Source: Nocardia abscessus
Lineage (GTDB): Bacteria; Actinomycetota; Actinomycetes; Mycobacteriales; Mycobacteriaceae
Length of the DNA: 64,000 bases
Reading direction: 5' to 3'
Assembly (NCBI RefSeq): GCF_015477775.1
Contig: NZ_JADLQO010000013.1
Location: 62,001 to 126,000, forward strand
In this document: positions 9,746-17,912 of the stretch, piece by piece
Numbering within the stretch: the first letter of the stretch is position 1
Layout of the letters: each line of letters begins with the position of its first letter
The notes under the pieces: generated by a model
Database searches by the model: none
What the model saw: the letters and a program-made list of their open reading frames with translations, nothing else
What the model was told of the DNA's origin: nothing
Position numbers and translations under genes: made by a program

Positions 9746-9940
9746 TGTCCAGAGAACGGTGTAACCAGGGGTGTTTTGGTTAGGTCCGTGCGGCTGAGAG
9801 TCGGCCTTCCAAGGTGATGTCGAAGGCGTTCAGCGCGGCTTTCCATCTGGTGTTCCAGCGTTGTCGCCCGGTTCCGGTGGGGTCGAGGGCCATGACGGCC
9901 AGGTAGATGCATTTCAAGGCGGCCTAGGTTCAAGAGGTCA
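9745..9940 (-). mobile_element. IS256-family transposase 3'-end remnant
   Basis: The minus strand encodes ALKCIYLAVMALDPTGTGRQ and RWKAALNAFDITLEGRL before a stop. This is the conserved C-terminus of Mutator/IS256 transposases, whose family pattern is LK.LYL....LDPTG.G..RW..RWK.ALNAF.I.FEGR. The stretch after the stop (about 9735-9775) matches a typical 3' untranslated end of such elements. No upstream catalytic region is present, so it is a dead fragment. Confidence 0.6.
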
Positions 9941-9954
9941 ACGCAACACCCTTC

Positions 9955-10315
9955 ATGACGTGGGGGTTCATGTTGGGACGTCCCGCGATATCGGTCGAGG
10001 TTCAGCGTTCGTTCTGGGCATGGATCCGTGAGGGCGAGATCATCGACACCGCGGCCGCGTCGGTTGATGTGTCGAAGACGGTCGGCTGGCGGTGGTTCCG
10101 CGAGGCTGGCGGAGTGATGCCGCCACAATGGTGTGAGCGATCGACTCGCCCGGCCCGACTGTCGTTCGCCGAGCGGGAAGAGATCGCTTGTCGCCGAGCG
10201 GCCGGCGAGAGCGTGCGAGCGATCGCCAGGTCCATCGGAAGGTCCGCCTCGACCGTCAGCCGCGAGCTCGCCCGTGGCACTCGACGACCGAAGACCGGTT
10301 GTCGATTCCGGTTTC
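9955..10315 (+). pseudogene. IS30-family transposase N-terminal fragment
   Basis: Encodes RPAISVEVQRSFWAWIREGE and then SFAEREEIACRRAAGESV followed by AIARSIGRSASTVSRELAR. These are the paired helix-turn-helix domains at the N-terminus of IS30 transposases. Homology ends near 10300 at the junction with an oppositely oriented relaxase fragment; the DDE domain is absent. Start ATG 9955 or 9970. No terminal repeats visible. Confidence 0.65.
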
Positions 10316-10435
10316 GTGTGCGGTCTCTAGTTCTGAGGCGAGGGTGGGCCAGTAGGGGTCGGTGATGATGCGTGGGTCGAGGGTTCGGACTATCGGTGCC
10401 CACTTCTTGACCGGCAGATGGCGGTCTCTCAGGAC
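10305..10435 (-). pseudogene. MobF-type relaxase/conjugal protein fragment
   Basis: The minus strand reads LPVKKWAPIVRTLDPRIITD and then PYWPTLASELETAHETG. The DPR.....WP.LA..L..A...G pattern is common in the C-terminal half of actinobacterial MobF-type relaxases and their ATP/GTP-binding relatives. Only about 43 residues remain. It suggests a former conjugative or integrative element at this place. Family assignment is tentative. Confidence 0.4.
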
Positions 10436-10443
10436 ATTGGTGA

Positions 10444-10836
10444 CGCGGTGGTCAAGACTCTGCTGATGCCGGACTCGCGCGCCACCTCGCCGCCATCGAG
10501 GCCGGAGTCGATCCGCAAGCCCTCGTCACAGCCATGAACGCGGCACAGGCAGACAAAGCGGCAGCTCAAGCCGAGTTGAAGAGTCTGCCCAAGATCAATC
10601 GGCTCACCGAAAACGAGATCCGAAAGTTGATCGACTCGCTGGGTGACATCCGCGCAGTGCTCGCTGCGGGAGATCCTGCCGATAAGGCCCGGTTGTACCG
10701 AGCCTTGGCCTTAGAAGTGTGCTACCAGCACCAACAGCAACTCGCAATCGTTGGTGCCACCCCCTGTGGGGTTAGCACTGGTGTCCGGAGGGGGACACAT
10801 GCGCTAACCACAGAGATCGACCTGCGGAAACGCTAG
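10444..10836 (+). pseudogene. Large serine recombinase, C-terminal remnant
   Basis: An open stretch after TGA 10441 reads LARHLAAIEAGVDPQALV, then a coiled-coil segment (NAAQADKAAAQAELKSLP), ITRL-like NRLTENEIRKLIDSLGDIRA, VLAAGDPADKARLYRALALE and a final TGVRRGTHALTTEIDLRKR. This is the zinc-ribbon/coiled-coil end of large serine recombinases. The resolvase catalytic domain with its serine is missing. The last 65 bases recur at 57932-58009. Confidence 0.65.
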
Positions 10837-10969
10837 GAATGGACCGCTCCGCAGGGCGTGGCCCGCTTGACTTCGTTGGTCTCGGCGGCGGATTCTGCCT
10901 CGGTGTTCGAACCACATCCAGTGGACGACCATTGACGCCGGCGAGGCGGTGGGCGGCTGGCCGGCGCCC
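10837..10969. other. Spacer between recombinase and glyoxalase remnants
   Basis: Junction sequence with no supported gene. It separates two unrelated remnants facing each other. Confidence 0.3.
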
Positions 10970-11210
10970 TCAGCTGAGCTGCTCGGCCAATGCCACGATG
11001 ATGCTTTCGGGGTCGCGGACGTAACAGAGCCGATGGCTGTCCTCGTATTGCTTGAGCGCGCCGATCAGTTCGGCGCCGTGGGTACGCAAGCGAGCGAGGT
11101 CCTCAATGTCTTTGACTGCGAACATGTTGCGTGGTATGACCAGCATGTTCGCCGGTGCGTTTTCCGGCTCAGCGCTGACGCCGTCGGCGTGCGGAACTCC
11201 GGCAAGCACA
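10970..11210 (-). pseudogene. VOC-family (glyoxalase/bleomycin-resistance fold) C-terminal fragment
   Basis: The minus strand encodes RNMFAVKDIEDLARLRTHGA followed by ELIGALKQYEDSHRLCYVRD and PESIIVALAEQLS before a stop. This is the final beta-alpha-beta-beta-beta unit of VOC metalloenzymes, with the terminal metal-ligand Glu in PESIIVAL. The N-terminal half is gone and the upstream side fuses to an unrelated plus-strand gene near 11210. Originally a small dioxygenase- or lyase-like enzyme; now a truncated relic. Confidence 0.6.
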
Positions 11211-11673
11211 CAACCGATGGCAGACCGACCGCGAGCGCGCCGACGACGAACGGCGCCGCACCGCAGCCGCGATCGAGTCAGCCGCCGCCCGCCAGGCCGC
11301 CGAGGACCGAGTACGCGCCATCGAGGCATGCCCCCTCGGCTGCGCCGAGACCGGCGGCTACATCGGCGGCCGTGTCTGCGACCACGACCCCGGCACCGCC
11401 GAGCGCGCCCGCCGCGGCTCGGCAGCCGTCCGCGCCGTGCTCGCCGAGAAAGCCGCGCAGCGCGCCGAACGCGGCTCGGCCATACCAGAACCCACCGACA
11501 CCCCCGAACGCCCGCGCGCGGACCAGCCAGTGCCGGGCCGGTGCCCGATAGCGAGGAGCACACCCATGCCTGACCAGACCGCCGGCGACGAGATCGACGA
11601 CCTCGTCGACTGGCAACTCAGCCGCGGGGCGGGCGCCGCGACGACTGCCCGTCACCGCTCGAAGAGCCGCTGA
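11209..11673 (+). CDS. ICE/phage-type small protein, 5'-truncated
   Basis: An open frame of about 150 codons enters from the glyoxalase junction and ends at 11673. It reads QTDRERADDERRRTAAAIES (charged helix), then AIEACPLGCAETGGYIGGRV and CDHDPGTAERARRGSAAVRA. The Cys/His content resembles small zinc-binding accessory proteins of actinobacterial integrative elements and prophages. No start codon with a ribosome site is seen because the 5' end coincides with a rearrangement. The composition (Ala/Arg-rich, high GC3) supports coding in this frame over the others. Function unknown. Confidence 0.4.
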   Translation, partial: HNRWQTDRERADDERRRTAAAIESAAARQAAEDRVRAIEACPLGCAETGGYIGGRVCDHDPGTAERARRGSAAVRAVLAEKAAQRAERGSAIPEPTDTPERPRADQPVPGRCPIARSTPMPDQTAGDEIDDLVDWQLSRGAGAATTARHRSKSR

Positions 11674-11766
11674 CGCGTCTGCACCGGCCCGGCCTGCTCG
11701 GGCTCGTGCGTGATGCCATCAGCGCCCTCGTGGGCAGGAGCGGTAACTCGCGGACGAGACGTCGCT

Positions 11767-12080
11767 ATGAGTGACACCCGGCAAGTGTTGGCGCGCCTGT
11801 TTTCCGAGCATGAGCGCACAGCACGTATCAGCGTCGGTTGCCGCGCGTGCCTCGGCCTGGAATTTATCCACGAGGGCGAGCATGCCGAATACGTCGCTGA
11901 CATGATCGCCGCCGAATTCCTGGTCGCACCCCAGGGGATGTCGTCTGCATCGAGTACGCGTGGGAGCACCGCACCCCGCATGGGGTGAACACCTACCCGG
12001 CCGCTGACGCATACCACGCTCGCCTCGGTGCGCGGGAGCGGCGGCATGTCCACGGCGACGGCTTGGTCCAGGCTGTGTGA
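11767..12080 (+). pseudogene. ICE/phage-like hypothetical protein with probable frameshift
   Basis: ATG 11767 begins MSDTRQVLARLFSEHERTAR and runs through LEFIHEGEHAEYVADMIAAE to about 11935. The next frame then carries the natural continuation: DVVCIEYAWEHRTPHG, NTYPAADAYHARLGARERRH and a stop at 12078-12080. One extra base in the CCCCAGGGG run at about 11930-11938 would join the parts into a protein of about 104 residues. Unknown family, typical of small genes in integrative elements. Either a real indel or a homopolymer error. Confidence 0.4.
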
Positions 12081-12291
12081 CCCTCGACCGCACCGGCGAA
12101 CCGATCGAACCGGACACCTGCCGCACAACTGCCGCAAGGGGGGCTGGCTCACTCCCGAAGAGGCTGATGTGCAGGTCCCATGCCCCCTGTATCGGCCACG
12201 CCGCGAGCACTCCGAAGGCACCGGCTACAACCCGAACAACCTGAGTGAGCGGGCCCGGGCCGCCATCGAAAGAGCCGATCGAGATGGCTGA
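12077..12291 (+). pseudogene. Small zinc-ribbon-like ICE gene with frameshift
   Basis: GTG 12077 overlaps the previous stop and starts VTLDRTGEPIEPDTCR. The protein-like continuation (NCRKGGWLTPEEADVQVPCP then YRPRREHSEGTGYNPNNLSE and a stop at 12291) is in another frame. The CxxC-like cysteines, GWL and PC.L suggest a small zinc-binding protein of the sort seen in actinobacterial mobile elements. One indel near 12120 would repair it. Confidence 0.35.
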
Positions 12292-12365
12292 AGCGGATCC
12301 TCGGCCTGCCCTGACCAAGCCCGCCGTTGTCGATGAACGACAGCGGCGCCAGCCGAGGTGCACGG

Positions 12366-12713
12366 ATGGCGAAGGCCCGTAAGATTGCGGTCATCCGCGG
12401 CGACGTGGTCACTCTCGCCCGCGAAGCTCGCCTGCCGAAGGGAGTCGGCTACGCCACGATCACGCTGCACTACCGGCCACGGGACAACAAGCCGCGCGAC
12501 AGCGTGAGCCTCGCGCCGACTCTGAATGCGGTAGTCGACGGACTGACGCCGCAGAAGGTCGTCAAGACCAAGCGCGGGTTCAACGTGCACGCAGGCTATG
12601 GGTTCGTGCCCGACGAGTCCACACCGCACGTCTCCACCCCCGAACCGGTCATTCACTCCACCGAGCGCGGCGAGACCGGCGCACTGTGGCTCGAAATCAC
12701 CTGGGAGGCATAG
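12366..12713 (+). CDS. Hypothetical protein of integrative-element block
   Basis: A 115-residue frame starting at ATG 12366 (MAKARKIAVIRGDVVTLARE). It has alternating basic and beta-strand-like segments (GYATITLHYRPRDNKPRD, TGALWLEITWEA) and no family I recognise. It ends four bases before the next gene's start, so the two are probably cotranscribed. An upstream ATG at 12327 is in frame but lacks a ribosome site. The block 11.2-13.4 kb looks like part of an ICE or prophage. Confidence 0.5.
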   Translation: MAKARKIAVIRGDVVTLAREARLPKGVGYATITLHYRPRDNKPRDSVSLAPTLNAVVDGLTPQKVVKTKRGFNVHAGYGFVPDESTPHVSTPEPVIHSTERGETGALWLEITWEA

Positions 12714-12717
12714 GCAC

Positions 12718-13389
12718 ATGGCCGCCGACGTCGATCAACTGTACCTGTCCCGCGCCGAAATGAAGCAGCTCATCGCCCTGCTGCGCCGGATACCCGCGCT
12801 CATCAACGAGCTCGCCATCACCGAGACGCGCCAAGCCGTCGTCAAGTCCGGCCTGGGCGCTCCCCGATGCCGGCAGGAACCCCAGCTACCGATGCACATC
12901 GGCGCGTACCTCGCCGCCGAAGCGCTGTACATCGAACTGATCGGCTGGGTGAAACTGGTCGCCGAACAACGGGCGCTCACCCCACCGCGCATCAGGGACA
13001 CTCGCCGCGCGGCTCGCTGGCTCGACCGGCACGTTGTATCGCTGGCGATGACCGAGGGGTCCGAGACCGCGCTCGACGACATCAAGGCCGCGGGGACCCA
13101 ATGCGAGATCGTGATGGATTTGCCGCTGGACGACGACATCGTCATCGACCAAGCACGGTTGCGGGCGGCCAACAACAAGGTCGTTACCGCATATCAAGTC
13201 GAGAAGCTCGCGGCCAAGCTCGGCGACGTCGGCAAGGGACTCAACCGCGACCGAGTGCGTTACCTGACGAAGAAAGGACTTCAAGAAGTTGACCGAGACG
13301 GTGAAACCAAGTTCTACCGGCTCGGTGACGTTCTTGCGGTACACGTCCAGCACCCGCGGCGGCCGCGGCGGCCCCAGTCAATCGCGTAG
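12718..13389 (+). CDS. Helical protein with winged-helix-like C-terminus, ICE-associated
   Basis: A 223-residue protein from ATG 12718. The N-terminal two thirds are helical (LYLSRAEMKQLIALLRRIPA, GAYLAAEALYIELIGWVK). The last part, YQVEKLAAKLGDVGKGLNRD then RVRYLTKKGLQEVDRDG and FYRLGDVLAVHV, resembles a MerR-like or excisionase-like winged helix. It could act as a regulator or accessory factor of the element. The start is placed at the ATG just after the previous stop. No better family match from sequence alone. Confidence 0.5.
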   Translation: MAADVDQLYLSRAEMKQLIALLRRIPALINELAITETRQAVVKSGLGAPRCRQEPQLPMHIGAYLAAEALYIELIGWVKLVAEQRALTPPRIRDTRRAARWLDRHVVSLAMTEGSETALDDIKAAGTQCEIVMDLPLDDDIVIDQARLRAANNKVVTAYQVEKLAAKLGDVGKGLNRDRVRYLTKKGLQEVDRDGETKFYRLGDVLAVHVQHPRRPRRPQSIA

Positions 13390-13465
13390 TTCCTCCGTGC
13401 GACACGCCGTCGTTGGGCATCATTAGCCACTAGGGATTCAGTCGTTCGAAGACGGAGGTCGGCTG

Positions 13466-13864
13466 GTGCATTGGTCGGAGTTCGCCGCGCTTGGCGCCGC
13501 TGGTGGGACTCTTGTCGAAGCGCTAGTGATCTTCAGATGCGTCGCGGTATGGCAGGCTGCGCGCCGGACGCCGGCAGGAAGGCTGAAGGCCAAGCCTGCG
13601 CCCTTCCGGGCGTATATCGATGTCCACGCTCACGTATGGATGCTCATTTTCCGGGCCGCGCTTGGCTCTATATCTGCGGGCTTGTTTGGGCTGAGCGGTG
13701 AGATCAGCGGGGCGTTCGCTGCGGTAGCGTTGGGTTTCGCAGCGCCATCCGTGTTGAGCCAACTCGGTCAATTTCCACAAATTGCCCAGCGCGTGACCGA
13801 GTCGGGAACCGTTTCATTCGTGGTAGAAGGCGAGCCCGCTACGGGAGAAGGTGGGCGAGGATGA
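13466..13864 (+). CDS. Small three-helix membrane protein, first gene of a two-gene module
   Basis: A 132-residue protein from GTG 13466 with GGAGG seven bases upstream. Predicted membrane segments lie near residues 7-28 (LGAAGGTLVEALVIFRCVAV), 58-75 (WMLIFRAALGSISAGLFG) and 83-100 (GAFAAVALGFAAPSVLSQ), followed by a soluble tail. The stop overlaps the next start as ATGA, so the two products are made from one message and probably work together. No family recognised. Third-position GC falls here relative to neighbours, suggesting separate acquisition. Confidence 0.6.
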   Translation: MHWSEFAALGAAGGTLVEALVIFRCVAVWQAARRTPAGRLKAKPAPFRAYIDVHAHVWMLIFRAALGSISAGLFGLSGEISGAFAAVALGFAAPSVLSQLGQFPQIAQRVTESGTVSFVVEGEPATGEGGRG

Positions 13865-14616
13865 GGCACAATTCCCGAGTCCGCCGTGCATTGTTTCAGA
13901 TCATCGGCGTCGGCGATTATATGACTTACTATCTCATACCTCCCAAAGTCAAGGAAACTTCCCTTGTTAGACGTGTGATCGCGGGTATGTTGGGAGTAAA
14001 CCTCTCGGCAGCGCATTTCGTACAAATGTCGCCCGCTGTATGGGCTGCCGAAAATTTCAAGAACGTCAGCGGCCAAGTGCGCATGACGGGAAGAATGGAA
14101 ATACTCAGCTTGGTAGGAATGTTGACTGAGGTATGTAATCACCTCCAATCGTTCGACACTATAATGCTGGGTAGCTCAGACGTCGAGGCGATTGAAGTCG
14201 CATCCTTGAATGCAAAGATTCACCGTCTCCGAGAGGTAATGGGTGGCCTCTTCCATCCAGGCGATAGAGCATTTTATCGTCTGTTCGCGGGGCTTCAAAA
14301 ATTGCGCGCATTTGAGTATGAAAGTGGTACTATTCAGGTTTCGATGGGCATGGGTTACTGGATTATCACTATCCAAGAGCTGATCAGGGTTTCCAATGTG
14401 CTCGACTCGGCGGCCAGTGAATTCGGCGCAAGCGATTTAAGTGCTCTTGACCTGAGGGGCGTCATCCTTGATGGCGTTCGATGGAACAGCGAAACGAAGT
14501 GGCCCGGCGATTGGCTTCCGATCGTCCTCAGCAATTCTGAAGAGGTTGGCCCGCAAACATACGAGATCCGTGGCCGCCGACACCGGGCGTGGCAGGAAGG
14601 CCGCACCACGGTGTAG
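13861..14616 (+). CDS. Hypothetical protein ending in pentapeptide-like repeats, second gene of module
   Basis: A 251-residue protein starting in the ATGA overlap. The first 180 residues are mostly helical (VIAGMLGVNLSAAHFVQMSP, MLTEVCNHLQSFDTIM, LQKLRAFEYESG). The C-terminal third contains SDLSALDLRGVILDGVRW, about three pentapeptide-like steps with hydrophobic residues at every fifth position. GC content is clearly lower than in the flanking genes. Partner of the small membrane protein upstream. A terminator follows at 14661. Role unknown; the genomic setting (mobile-element debris) and the membrane-plus-soluble pairing make a defence or toxin role possible but unproven. Confidence 0.6.
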   Translation: MRHNSRVRRALFQIIGVGDYMTYYLIPPKVKETSLVRRVIAGMLGVNLSAAHFVQMSPAVWAAENFKNVSGQVRMTGRMEILSLVGMLTEVCNHLQSFDTIMLGSSDVEAIEVASLNAKIHRLREVMGGLFHPGDRAFYRLFAGLQKLRAFEYESGTIQVSMGMGYWIITIQELIRVSNVLDSAASEFGASDLSALDLRGVILDGVRWNSETKWPGDWLPIVLSNSEEVGPQTYEIRGRRHRAWQEGRTTV

Positions 14617-14660
14617 GACTTGACAGAAGTTGTCCCTCCACGCGCGCTTATGGTGCAGAA

Positions 14661-14695
14661 GGAGAGTGCATCCCCCCAGGGGAGCACTCCTTTTT
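14661..14695 (+). terminator. Rho-independent terminator
   Basis: A stem built from GGAG(AG)TGC(A)TCCCC and GGGGAGCACTCC around a CCA loop, followed by TTTTT at 14691-14695. It lies 45 bp after the stop of the two-gene module and would end its transcript. Confidence 0.7.
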
Positions 14696-14696
14696 A

Positions 14697-15325
14697 TGCC
14701 GAGTTCAGGGCCGAATAACCGGCTGGCTGCTACGTCGACGACACGCCCAAACCAAGGCGGTTCCCACCGCGCAGCGCAGCCACACTCAGCAACCCCCGAG
14801 TCCAGTCGAAGCTGGAGAAGATGAGACGCCGGTGTCCGGTGCGCCGGTGGCATGCGGCAGTGAGGTGGCAAGCCGACCGTTCGGCCACTCAAGGAGCGGG
14901 CGTGTGGATCACTGTCGGCTCGGCGACGTACTCGACATCGCGTTGCGTTGATCCTCGGTTGGAATCGGCTGCAGGCAATACGTCGTAAAAACTAATTTTG
15001 CCGAGTGGCTTTCGCCGTTCGGTCCGCGCGCCACGCTTATGAACGACCCCACGCATTTGGGCCGCCTTCACTTATGTTGGCCACTGAGGCGTGTTCAAAA
15101 TCCGGGATTTTTCGAGTTAGCCAGCAGCGAGTGCCACAACTAGAACGCCGCGTGTTTGCTATAAATTTGCGTCGAAAGTGAAGGCTTCGGGTATTATGCC
15201 TTGTGGCCATTTCGAACTCCCAGGGATATTGGCTGCATCCGAGGTTGCGAATAGGCGTACCAACGGTGCGTTGCCAAAAGATTTATCATGAATTGCGAGC
15301 ATCGCACACTGGATTGTCATTGAAT
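14697..15325. other. AT-richer gap without supported genes
   Basis: About 630 bases between the terminator and the methyltransferase remnant. Short frames exist on both strands but none has a ribosome site or recognisable product. I see no RNA gene. Confidence 0.3.
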
Positions 15326-15939
15326 TTACTGGACTCGGTATTTCTCTACGATTGCACGACTGGTCCAGCGCTGACGATTGCCGGTATCAAAATCCCACAT
15401 ACCTACCCGTGCCAGGCCGGCTGTCCGAGCCAGTTGACGCATTTCCCGAGAGGAGAGGATGTGCATCGCGAATCCTAGTAGATTGTTTCCGCCTGCTCGA
15501 CTGAGGCCCTTTCCGTGCAAATCGCCGAAATTGCCGACCTTTCCGGTAACGCGGTCGATCACTTGCTGCCACAATTTGTACCGCACGCGTTTGATGGCGA
15601 GTGAGGAACAGGCTACCTGCGGGGTTCAGGACGCGGGCGGCTTCGAGAAGCGCGGACTCACGTGCTGCGGCCGGGAGAATCGACTCAATCAAGTGATAGA
15701 TCAGTAGCACAACGTCGAATGCATTGGCGGCGAATGGCAATTTCGTAGCAGTGCTACACCGGCTTTGCCGCAGGCACGCGGTGTCGATAGCTGGCAAGTT
15801 GCTTCCGTGCGTAATCGATACCGATGAGTTGCGGGCGCTGGAGATGATCGTGAAGTCGGCCAGAACCGCAACCTATGTCTAGTAACTTCCCTGGGCATAA
15901 GTGTAGTTCCGCCGCTAGGCGAACTTCCCCAGATCTCAC
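15326..15939 (-). pseudogene. Class I SAM-dependent methyltransferase, frameshifted and cut by IS3
   Basis: Three successive minus-strand frames make up one methyltransferase. The first has LAAELHLCPGKLLDIGCGSG (motif I, SAM glycine loop) and QLIGIDYARKQL (motif II). The second has KLPFAANAFDVVLLIYHLIE (motif IV region) and LLEAARVLNPAGSLFLT (motif VI). The third has FAMHILSSREMRQLARTAGL. At least two frameshifts separate them. The 5' end stops close to the left end of the intact IS3 element at 15967, which probably removed the start. Not functional. Confidence 0.65.
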
Positions 15940-16027
15940 CTCGTCCTTGAGCAGCCCGGCGGCGACTGACCGGTCCCCGATGACGGGACCACCCGGTCTT
16001 TGAGTCCGGGTTGTTGTCGATCCAGTT

Positions 16028-16894
16028 TCAGTTGATGGTGCAGGCCACCGGGTGGTGGCGGTGGGTGCAGCGGGAAGCGTATTCGGCGGGCGTGAGATAC
16101 CCCAGCGCCGAGTGGCGATGGGCTCGGTTGTGTTCGTCTTTGAAGTCGCCGATCACTACGCGGGCCTCGAGCAGGCTGGTCCAGTGGTTGCGGTTCAGGC
16201 ATTCGGTGCGCAGCCGCCGGTTGAACGATTCGACGAAGCCGTTGTTCCACGGCGTGCCCGGTGGAATGTAGACCATTCCGACCCGGTTCGAGCAGAATCG
16301 TTGCAGCGCTACCGAAATCATCTCCGGTCCGTTGTCGAGCCGCAGCACCTTCGGTGCGCCACGGGCCGCGAACACCTTCTCCAGCTCGGTGACGAGCCGA
16401 TCGGCGGTGATCGACCGCTCCACCAGGTGCAGCAGCGACTCGCGGGTGTGCTCGTCGACCATCGACGCGATCTTCACCACCCGCCCATCGACGGTGGAGT
16501 CGAACTGGAAGTCCAACGCCCACACAACCTTCGGCGCATCGGCATCGACCGGCCACATCGACGAAACACCCGCGCGTTTGCGTGGGTGATGCTCACGCAC
16601 CTGCAGGCCCTCCTCCCGCCACAGCCGATGCACCCGTTTCTTGTTCACCGCGTGGCCCTCGTCGAACCGCAACGCCGCCCAGGCACGGCGGAACCCGTGA
16701 CACGGATGTTTCGTGGCGTAGCCGCGCAGCCAGGCCCGCACACCAGCATCCGGATCGGCCGGTGTGGCCGCCACCGGCACACGGCGATAGGTCGAACGCG
16801 AAAGCCCAACCACCCTGCACGCGAAGCGTTCCGACATACCGAAACCGTCTTTCAGCATGTCCACGACGCGGCGGCGAGCGGCCGGGCTCACCAT
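16028..16894 (-). CDS. IS3-family transposase OrfB (DDE integrase domain)
   Basis: 288 residues. After an HTH_21 segment (HPCHGFRRAWAALRFDEGH) comes the rve integrase core. The DDE residues are visible as Asp in VWALDFQFDS, Asp in VLRLDNGPEM and Glu in NGFVESFNRRLR, ending with the YLTPAEYA tail. All catalytic residues are intact, so the element may still be mobile. Minus strand, downstream of orfA. Confidence 0.9.
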   Translation of the reverse strand: MVSPAARRRVVDMLKDGFGMSERFACRVVGLSRSTYRRVPVAATPADPDAGVRAWLRGYATKHPCHGFRRAWAALRFDEGHAVNKKRVHRLWREEGLQVREHHPRKRAGVSSMWPVDADAPKVVWALDFQFDSTVDGRVVKIASMVDEHTRESLLHLVERSITADRLVTELEKVFAARGAPKVLRLDNGPEMISVALQRFCSNRVGMVYIPPGTPWNNGFVESFNRRLRTECLNRNHWTSLLEARVVIGDFKDEHNRAHRHSALGYLTPAEYASRCTHRHHPVACTIN

Positions 16895-17169
16895 TTTCCC
16901 TTGGCGATCTCCCGCAGCGCGTCCTTCTCCAGCTCGGCATCGGCCAACAACCGCTTCAACCGCGCGTTCTGCTCCCGCAGCTCCTTGAGCTCTTTCGCCG
17001 CGTCGGTGTCCATCCCGCCGTACTGGCGGCGCCAGTTGTACAGCGTGGCCGCCGAGACCTCCAACTCGGCGGCGATCTCCTCACCCGAGCGGCCCTCCGC
17101 GGCCAGCTCGTCGGCACGGCGCAGCTTCCGCACGATCTCCTCCGCGGAATGCCGCTTGCGTCCTGCCAT
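16888..17169 (-). CDS. IS3-family transposase OrfA
   Basis: 93 residues: an N-terminal helix-turn-helix (AEEIVRKLRRADELAAEGRS to EVSAATLYNWRRQYGG) and a leucine-zipper tail (ELKELREQNARLKRLLADAE). Typical DNA-binding OrfA of the IS407/IS51-like branch. It overlaps orfB by seven bases, the usual arrangement for coupled or frameshifted expression of an OrfAB transposase. Confidence 0.9.
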   Translation of the reverse strand: MAGRKRHSAEEIVRKLRRADELAAEGRSGEEIAAELEVSAATLYNWRRQYGGMDTDAAKELKELREQNARLKRLLADAELEKDALREIAKGKW

Positions 17170-17199
17170 GTCCCTCAGTGTCCCTTCCGACCCTCATCA

Positions 17200-17630
17200 G
17201 GGCCAACAGGACTCTGTACGCCCGGCCGTGCCAGAGTATTGGCGTTGCACCCCTGCGGATTTGATGCCTTTCTTCAGGAACCCGGTCTCATCACCGGCCA
17301 GCACGGCCTCAGGGTCGCCGAGATGCTCGACCATGTAGTCGCGCACATCGTCACGCACCCCGTCGACGTCCCAGTCAGCGGCCCGCAGCAGCCGCTGCAT
17401 CCCGTCCGGACAGCCCTCATCAGCACGCTCCGCGAGCGTCCAGCCGTTCTTGCGTTCCAGACCCGCCAGCAGGCCCGACACATACTCACGCGCCCGCCCC
17501 CGCGGCTCCGCCCGGGTGAACCGCTCCCGGATCCTCCCCATCAACGAATCCAGCTCGCCGCAGCCCGATCCAACACCACACGACAGGTCTACCAGCACCG
17601 AACCACACGAGTGCAGTTGCAGTATTAACC
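17200..17630 (-). pseudogene. IS701-family transposase, N-terminal remnant
   Basis: The minus strand encodes REYVSGLLAGLERKNGWTLA, WDVDGVRDDVRDYMVEHLGD and then DETGFLKKGIKSAGVQRQYS GTAGRTE, which is the first third of an IS701 transposase including the first catalytic Asp in DETGF. It is cut at about 17205 by the IS3 right end; the rest is not present on the other side. The outer end carries GTTGCAGTATTA near 17617-17628, matching the end of the full copy at 27413-28756. Closest relative in this window is that copy. Confidence 0.8.
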
Positions 17631-17912
17631 TGTGTTGCCCACCGGCCGCTGATCAGCAGCCGGAAACCAATCCGAACCCAATCAAGCCAGGCTGGCCACC
17701 CGGCGAAAGATTGAGGTTAGAACCAATCGGTCTCATTCATCGGGGGCAGGCCAGGGACGGTTCACTCACCCCTTGGTCAGGTCGTATCAATTTCGGTTGT
17801 TGCCTGCAGACGGTAGACCCGGCTGCACCAAGAGCGCTCGTCATACTCAGTCTGGCCGGTTTGCGAGTGTGGTGTGCATCTTCGATTAACCCGCTGTGAC
17901 CGGAGCGGTTCG
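17631..17912. other. Gap, no supported feature
   Basis: About 280 bases between the IS701 remnant and the DUF922-like gene. No coding signal stands out. Confidence 0.3.

Larger units (their letters stand above)
15967..17208 (-). mobile_element. IS3-family insertion sequence, apparently intact
   Basis: Carries overlapping orfA and orfB on the minus strand with imperfect terminal repeats (left TGACCGGTCCCCGATGACGG, right inward TGTTGGCCCTGATGAGGG). It sits between the methyltransferase remnant and a truncated IS701 element, so its arrival or later deletions removed DNA on both sides. No clear target duplication is seen, consistent with deletion at one flank. Exact ends are approximate. Confidence 0.7.

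Noticed and set aside
8755..10128. A 457-codon minus frame across the LuxR gene end
   Set aside because: It is antisense to the conserved LuxR middle and HTH regions; only its 3' portion near 9613-9940 overlaps genuine minus-strand remnants, in another frame.
10772..10836. Hairpin-like repeat (GTTAGC...GCTAAC) shared with 57932-58009, considered as a small RNA or attachment site
   Set aside because: Both copies read as the same serine-recombinase C-terminus (STGVRRGTHALTT..IDL), so coding homology explains the repeat; the inverted symmetry is imperfect.
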